Below, piece after piece: positions 53,787 to 58,158 of a DNA stretch of 58,158 bases. Numbering within the stretch: position 1 is the first letter of the stretch; each line of letters starts with the position of its first letter. A program made the translations under genes and the position numbers. The stretch is from Acidobacteriota bacterium. Its GTDB lineage: Bacteria; Acidobacteriota; Blastocatellia; Pyrinomonadales; Pyrinomonadaceae. The stretch lies in assembly GCA_020199775.1 (NCBI GenBank), contig JAIVJZ010000009.1:1-58158 (forward strand), written 5' to 3'. Under the pieces are notes generated by a model. The model had not been told where the DNA came from and did not search any database. It saw only the letters and a list, made by a program, of their open reading frames with translations.

Positions 53787-54302
53787 ATGTCTGCCAAAAC
53801 GAACACGGACGACGCCGACGCTTCACGGCGAAAAATCTTCATCATCACGGCGATTGCGAGCGCGCTCCTCGTCGCCCTGCTGGTCTTCTGGGCGACGCGC
53901 TCGCGTTCCGACGGCGCGGGGCAACAACCGCAACTCGCGGGCGCGTTGCGCGCGGGCGCGCCGGAGTTCGCGCAGGCGCGCGAGCGCATCGTCGTGGACT
54001 TTAACGCCGACGACGACGCCTTCGAGTCCACGCGCGCCGTCGGCGACATCGTGATGACCATGCGGCCGAAGGTACGCAACTTCACGGGACGCACTCTGAG
54101 CGGCCTCGAACTTCAAGCCACCGTCGTCGATCTCGACAACAACCCGGTGCGCCAGCGCACGGTCATCGCCGTCCCGACTGATCGCCAGCCGGAACTGGAA
54201 CAGAACAAGGTGATGGAAGTGCCGATCATGATCGAAGGCTTCAAGAAAGACGACGTGCGCGCCAACATCCGGATCGAAGTCACGGGCGTGAAGTTCAAAT
54301 AA
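53787..54302 (+). CDS. Membrane-anchored hypothetical protein
   Basis: A 171-residue protein with one N-terminal membrane segment (18-36) and an exposed domain (about 60-171) of beta-strands: IVMTMRPKVRNFTGRTLSGLEL, TVVDLDNNPVRQRTVIAVP and VRANIRIEVTGVKF. The pattern resembles FxLYD-like or immunoglobulin-type accessory domains that follow a membrane anchor; no name is assured. It lies between the sensor kinase and a convergent YcxB-like gene and is probably the last gene of the kinase operon if the repeat does not terminate it. Confidence 0.7.
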   Translation: MSAKTNTDDADASRRKIFIITAIASALLVALLVFWATRSRSDGAGQQPQLAGALRAGAPEFAQARERIVVDFNADDDAFESTRAVGDIVMTMRPKVRNFTGRTLSGLELQATVVDLDNNPVRQRTVIAVPTDRQPELEQNKVMEVPIMIEGFKKDDVRANIRIEVTGVKFK

Positions 54303-54333
54303 GCGCGGGCGCGCGAGGGGCGCGGGCGCGCCG

Positions 54334-54927
54334 CTATCGCCAGTCGGGCGGTTCGAGGCTCGCGGGCTGGTATTCGCGCTCCGCCGCTTCCGGTTGGCCG
54401 TCCTGTTGCGCGGGCAGAGTTTTGGCAAACTGCGCGCCGACGAGTTCGCGAAAGGCCGCGTGTTGTTGCTCGCTGCGGAAGGCGCGCTTGGGCAGCATGG
54501 TCGCCATGCGCGTGTCGTTCCCGTAGATAAGCGCGTAACAGTTTTCACCTTCCAGCACGTCCGTGTACAACTTCCAACTCTGTTTCGACTCGAAGAGCTT
54601 CGACTGCACCGTGATGTGTTCGGCGGTGAAGGTGACGGTCAACGGTTCGCTGAACTTGTGGTCGCCTTTGTAGTAACGCCGCACGATCCGGGTGAAGCGG
54701 AAGAAAAAGAGGTAGATCAGCAGGGGCAAGACGGCGCAGGCGATGACGAGGGCGGCCAGAGGTTCGAAGCCCGCGCCGAGGGCCAACCCGTAGACTCCGA
54801 GCGGAAACAGGAAGCAGGCTGTCCACGCGCGTCGCTTCGCTTCCATGGGCTGGGGGTATGAGATCAGGCGCGCGGCTTCCAGATATTCTTTCTCGGAAAG
54901 TTTGTAGTGAATCGTGATTGCTTCCAT
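54334..54927 (-). CDS. YcxB-like membrane protein
   Basis: A 197-residue protein beginning MEAITIHYKLSEKEYLEAARL and with two membrane segments (about 37-76), the layout of YcxB-like proteins. The C-terminal domain has FTAEHITVQSKLFESKQSWK and YALIYGN, typical of the family's beta-domain, then an Arg/Glu-rich tail. The function is unknown. It is divergent from nothing close; upstream lies the ABC exporter operon on the same strand. Confidence 0.75.
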   Translation of the reverse strand: MEAITIHYKLSEKEYLEAARLISYPQPMEAKRRAWTACFLFPLGVYGLALGAGFEPLAALVIACAVLPLLIYLFFFRFTRIVRRYYKGDHKFSEPLTVTFTAEHITVQSKLFESKQSWKLYTDVLEGENCYALIYGNDTRMATMLPKRAFRSEQQHAAFRELVGAQFAKTLPAQQDGQPEAAEREYQPASLEPPDWR

Positions 54928-55006
54928 ATCGAGGGTGACGAAATCAATTCGGGCGCGCGCCCGGAGCAGAGTTTAGAGACTTAAAGAATTTCGCGCCTCC
55001 CGCCCT

Positions 55007-55942
55007 TCAATTATCACTCGTGAACAGTTCTTCGAGCGGGTTGCCGACCGGCTGAACGGAGACGAGCGTCGCGCCCGACGCGCGCACGGCGCGCAGCGCG
55101 GCGTCAACGTCGCGTTCGCCCGCGACTTCGAGACGCGCCCCGCCCGGCGTCGGCGTCAGGCGCGCGCCCGCGAGTTTCTCCGCTTCCGTCTGCAAACTCG
55201 CGAGGTTCGCGCCCGCGCAGATGATCTCCATCGCGCGCGTGTCGCCCGCCGCCTGCCGCAGGTCTGCGAGGCGGCCGAGGTGTGCGAGGCGGCCGCGTTG
55301 GAGGATGGCGGCGCGGTCGCAGAGCACTTCGATGTCGGCGAGGATGTGCGAGCAGAAGAAAACGGTCGTGCCGCTCGTGCGCAGGGAAGCGATGAGGTCG
55401 CGCACCTCGCGGCGGCCGACGGGGTCGAGACCGCTCATCGGCTCGTCGAGAAAGACGATTGAAGGGTCGTTGACGAGGGCTTGCGCGAGGCCGACGCGTT
55501 GCAGCATCCCCTTCGAGAACTTGCGCAGTTGCTTATCCCAACTCTTCTCTTCGAGGCGCACCGTGGCGAGCATCGACGCGGCGCGCGCGCGGCAGTCGCG
55601 GCGCGTGTAGCCGAAAAGCTCGGCGCAGTATTCGAGCAGTTCGCGGGCGGTGAGGTAGTCGTAGAAGTAAGGGTGCTCGGGGAGGTAGCCGATTGAAGCG
55701 TGCATGGAGATGTCTTCGATGTCGCGCCCCTTGATGCGCGCCCGTCCCGCCGTCGGGAAGATGAGGCGCATGAGGAGCTTCATCGTGGTGGACTTGCCCG
55801 CGCCGTTCGCGCCGAGGAAGCCGAAGATTTCGCCCTCTTCGACGGCGAGCGAAAGGCCGTCGAGCGCGCGCACCTTGCGCTTGCGCCAGAATCCCACCTC
55901 ATAGTCTTTCGTCAGATTATCGATCTCGATTGCGGCTGCCAT
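55007..55942 (-). CDS. ABC transporter ATP-binding protein
   Basis: A 311-residue ATPase of the gliding/Nos/multidrug ABC-2 exporter type. Walker A is GANGAGKST (43-51), Q-loop around LMRLIFPTAG, signature FSKGMLQRVGLAQAL, Walker B IVFLDEPMSGLDP, and the switch His in FFCSHILADIE. A C-terminal extension of 90 residues (LARLTPTPGGARLEVAGERDV-like) is common in this class. It is followed on the same strand, upstream, by the TPR protein and the permease; the three form one transporter operon. Confidence 0.93.
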   Translation of the reverse strand: MAAAIEIDNLTKDYEVGFWRKRKVRALDGLSLAVEEGEIFGFLGANGAGKSTTMKLLMRLIFPTAGRARIKGRDIEDISMHASIGYLPEHPYFYDYLTARELLEYCAELFGYTRRDCRARAASMLATVRLEEKSWDKQLRKFSKGMLQRVGLAQALVNDPSIVFLDEPMSGLDPVGRREVRDLIASLRTSGTTVFFCSHILADIEVLCDRAAILQRGRLAHLGRLADLRQAAGDTRAMEIICAGANLASLQTEAEKLAGARLTPTPGGARLEVAGERDVDAALRAVRASGATLVSVQPVGNPLEELFTSDN

Positions 55943-55967
55943 GTCTCATTCTCCGTGAAGCGCGTGA

Positions 55968-56963
55968 TTAATACCTGCGAATGATCTCCGACTTCTCTCC
56001 GAGTTCCACGTCGCAACCGTCGCGCTTGATGACGTAAGGCACGCCCGACGGGTCGAGCGGCGCGGCGGACGCGTCGAACTGAAAACGGGCGGCGCGCTGG
56101 TGGAGGAGCGGCGCAACTTCGCGCCACTCTCGCGGGCAACTGCCCGTGCGCGCGCGGTGCGCTTCGAGCAGGGCGCGCAGCGTGTCCATTTCGTCCAGCG
56201 ATTGAAGCTGGAGCAGGCGCGCGCGCGAGAGTTTCTTCATCTGCTCGTCGTCCGTCTGCCGGTACATGTTCTGGTAGATGGCGCGGGCGGTTTCGCGGCT
56301 GCCGCCTTTGGTCGCCATCTGCGCCGACATCGAGGACAACCACGCGGGCGCGCCGGGGATGCGCGCCGCCGTCGCGTATGCCTCGCTCGCCTCCTGAAAG
56401 CGGTTCTGTTGCCAGTAGATGTAACCGAGATAGGAGTAGAGCCGCCACGCGCGCGGGTTGGCGGCGATGCCTTTCCTGATGAGCTTGACGGCGGCCTCCA
56501 CGTCAACGGCCGGAAGGACGATTGCGCCGTACTCGTAGGCGGCGAGAAATTGCGGGTCGAGCGTCGTCGCGTTCTCAAGGAGGGGCGCGAGGATTTTCAG
56601 GTTGAGCGCGCTCAGGTCGTCGATCTGGATCGCGCCCTCGTGCGCCGTCACCTTGCGCCCGACGTACTGGAGCGTGCGCATCCAGTACCAGTCGGCCACG
56701 AACGCGTTGAAGCCGAGACTGAGGCGACGCGCCTGCTCCGGCTTCAAGTACAACTCGTCCGGCGTGCGCGCCAGTTGCTGTGCCACGGACGGGCGACGCA
56801 ACTCGAACCAGCGAGCCAGCCCCGCCGACACGCCGAGCCCGCAGACGACGACGGCGACGAGCGCGAACTCGCGCGGTTTGAAACGACGGCCGCGCCCCGC
56901 GTCGCCCTGCGGGGCGTGTCGCGCATCGGCGGGCGTCTCCGGCTTCCGTGTGGTGGCGTTCAT
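55968..56963 (-). CDS. TPR-repeat membrane protein in an ABC operon
   Basis: A 331-residue protein with a membrane segment at about 32-50 and tetratricopeptide-like helices at about 90-240 (NPRAWRLYSYLGYIYWQQNRFQEASEAYATAA in part). The C-terminus (CPREWREVAPLLHQRAARF, GVPYVIKRDGCDVEL) is a second domain of unknown role. Its ATG overlaps the stop of the permease gene by four bases (ATGA), so it is translationally coupled and likely a partner of the exporter. Confidence 0.8.
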   Translation of the reverse strand: MNATTRKPETPADARHAPQGDAGRGRRFKPREFALVAVVVCGLGVSAGLARWFELRRPSVAQQLARTPDELYLKPEQARRLSLGFNAFVADWYWMRTLQYVGRKVTAHEGAIQIDDLSALNLKILAPLLENATTLDPQFLAAYEYGAIVLPAVDVEAAVKLIRKGIAANPRAWRLYSYLGYIYWQQNRFQEASEAYATAARIPGAPAWLSSMSAQMATKGGSRETARAIYQNMYRQTDDEQMKKLSRARLLQLQSLDEMDTLRALLEAHRARTGSCPREWREVAPLLHQRAARFQFDASAAPLDPSGVPYVIKRDGCDVELGEKSEIIRRY

Positions 56964-57856
56964 TTGAAGTTGCGACGGTTGAAGATGAGGATCGAGGCGG
57001 CGAGCAGGACGGTGATGTAGACGAAGGCGTACAGCAGCGCGACCGCGAACGCGGCGGGCGCGGGCGTGATGCCGTGTCCCGCGTCGGTGATGACGGTGTA
57101 GTGCGAGAGATTGGGGAGCAGGTAATAGAGCGCGCCGAAGAGAATTTTCGCGGCCGTCGTGCCCGTAGAGGCGGCGAGCAGTTTCATGTCCGCGCTGAAG
57201 TGGCCGATGATGAAGACGGCGAAGGTCATCAGCGCGGAGAGCGCGGGCGACGAGAAGGAAGAGAACAGCAGCGCGACCGCCACCACGATCATCAACTCGA
57301 CGAAGATGAGAATGATCGCCGGCCACACCGCGAGGACGAGCGGGTCGTAGCCGCCGCTCACGTAGAGAAGCGCGAGCGAGACGCCCGCCCCCATCACGAG
57401 GACGTTGACGGCGAGCGTCAGGCAGAGACCCAAATATTTGCCGACGAGAAATTCGCCGCGCCCCACGGGCTTGGCGAAGATGGCGTAGACCGTGCGCCGC
57501 TCCAACTCTTTGTAGACCAGCCCGACGCCGACGAAGATCGCGATGAAGACGCCGAACAGCAGCATCGCGCTGAGCGACATGTCGACGATGATCTTGGCTT
57601 CCTGCGCCGCCGAGAGGTCGCCGATGAAGATCGCGCCGCCGGTGAGCAGGAGGACGAAGAAGACGAGATTGTAGAGCACGCGGTCGCGCACGGCCTCGCG
57701 GAAGGCGTTGCGCGCGATTGAAGCGACGCGCCGCAGCGAAGAGCCGCGCGGTGTCGGCGGCGTCGGGGCGACAGTCGAGAAGGCGGGTTCTTCCGCGCTG
57801 GCGTTGGGCGTCGTCGGTGTCAAGCGTTCGGTAAGGGTGTAGGTTTCAGAGAACAT
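56960..57856 (-). CDS. ABC-2 type transporter permease
   Basis: A 298-residue protein with a soluble N-terminus and six hydrophobic segments beginning at about residue 62. Landmarks are RDRVLYNLVFFVLLL, VGLVYKELERRTVYAIFAKPVGRGEFLVGKYLG (in part) and LLASSTGTTAAKIL-like loops, as in ABC-2 permeases that export small molecules or copper chaperone-linked substrates. I chose the ATG at 57856; a TTG at 57907 gives a longer start. The operon reads permease, TPR protein, ATPase. Confidence 0.88.
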   Translation of the reverse strand: MFSETYTLTERLTPTTPNASAEEPAFSTVAPTPPTPRGSSLRRVASIARNAFREAVRDRVLYNLVFFVLLLTGGAIFIGDLSAAQEAKIIVDMSLSAMLLFGVFIAIFVGVGLVYKELERRTVYAIFAKPVGRGEFLVGKYLGLCLTLAVNVLVMGAGVSLALLYVSGGYDPLVLAVWPAIILIFVELMIVVAVALLFSSFSSPALSALMTFAVFIIGHFSADMKLLAASTGTTAAKILFGALYYLLPNLSHYTVITDAGHGITPAPAAFAVALLYAFVYITVLLAASILIFNRRNFK

Positions 57857-57964
57857 GTCCGGATTAGTCGAAGATGTTTGTGAAACCGCGCCGGTCAGGA
57901 TGAGCAAACGCGGTTGAGAATATCATAAGCGGGGCAGTCTCCCGCATGACCCTCCCAAATGAAA

Positions 57965-57998
57965 CTGCGGAAGCGGAAACTTAATTCCGCCTCCGCAG
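57965..57998 (-). terminator. Hairpin after the pilin-like gene
   Basis: CTGCGGAAGCGGAA pairs with TTCCGCCTCCGCAG, one mismatch, around a six-base loop. It lies between the pilin-like gene and the ABC operon on the minus strand and can terminate the former. Confidence 0.7.
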
Positions 57999-58034
57999 AG
58001 TCCAGTGGGTTAAGACCAACGTGTCCGGTTAAGG

Positions 58035-58158
58035 TTACTGGAGGGCGGTGCCGCCGGAAGCGCCGGTGGCGGAGCGTGCGGGAGGCGTCGTGCCGGCCTG
58101 ACCGTAAATGACGGCCTGCTCGTTGCTGTAGAAGCTGCGCGTGCCGGTGGCCGTGATG
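58035..58158 (-). CDS. Pilin-like protein, C-terminal fragment (cut by the window edge)
   Basis: Only the last 40 residues are inside the window: ITATGTRSFYSNEQAVIYGQ followed by AGTTPPARSATGASG and a stop. The GTRSFYSNEQAVIY segment is like the C-terminal pattern of type IV pilin-like or pseudopilin proteins of Acidobacteria. The rest of the gene lies beyond the right end. Confidence 0.55.
   Translation of the reverse strand, partial: ITATGTRSFYSNEQAVIYGQAGTTPPARSATGASGGTALQ

Overview
The window is GC-rich chromosomal DNA, most plausibly from an Acidobacteriota bacterium of the Blastocatellia type. The clues are two secreted VWA proteins of the acidobacterial VWFA-related type, futalosine-route menaquinone genes (mqnD, mqnE, a UbiA prenyltransferase, a UbiX protein), a LarB, ECF sigma/zinc-finger anti-sigma pairing, and a pilin-like C-terminus at the right edge. 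This assignment is inference from gene content; no rRNA is present.

Layout. 0.1-5 kb: a membrane M50-type peptidase, a methyltransferase/moaC pair, a secreted fasciclin protein and moeA (molybdenum cofactor). 5.1-5.3 kb: tRNA-Asp and tRNA-Val. 5.5-9.8 kb: a VWA protein, a membrane-anchored unknown, deoB and hpt. 10-13.2 kb: an rpiB-like gene and deoC, both with N-terminal extensions like those of microcompartment cargo, split by an AT-rich insertion carrying an orphan HicB and a PD-(D/E)XK-like gene. 13.2-19.1 kb: an outer-membrane-like barrel protein, an ECF sigma/anti-sigma/secreted-protein operon and a metzincin. 19.3-26.5 kb: a glgC with an internal in-frame deletion, a second VWA protein, an M14 peptidase divergent from plsC, and a LolA-like protein. 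26.7-33.9 kb: menaquinone genes interrupted by a methyltransferase, a ParE-type toxin-antitoxin pair and a Uma2 protein, then larB and an LCAT-like lipase. 35.6-41.1 kb: an alpha-oxoamine synthase, proS, a small membrane protein and glyA. 41.1-43.3 kb: an AT-rich mini-island at the glyA 3' end, carrying a DUF262 gene and a HEPN gene, with the last 75 bp of glyA duplicated on its far side. 43.4-47.8 kb: a polytopic membrane protein whose start may be lost, dinG, an MbtH-like gene and queD. 47.9-53.7 kb: an NtrC-type regulator with a reduced histidine kinase, then a CheY-like protein, an RsbRD-like protein and a hybrid-free sensor kinase. 54.3-58.2 kb: a YcxB-like protein, an ABC exporter with a TPR protein, and the 3' end of a pilin-like gene.

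The most striking non-gene signal is a family of eleven intergenic inverted repeats. Most are built from locus-specific heptanucleotide tandem units, with a left arm, a short core and a reverse-complement right arm. They sit almost exactly on stop codons, supply the stop codon of four genes, and at three loci share a common core despite unrelated arms. This looks like a dispersed hairpin element comparable to the heptameric STRR repeats of cyanobacteria. The second candidate system is the 1.72-kb DUF262-HEPN unit at glyA, which resembles a defence cassette that inserts into a gene tail and rebuilds it.
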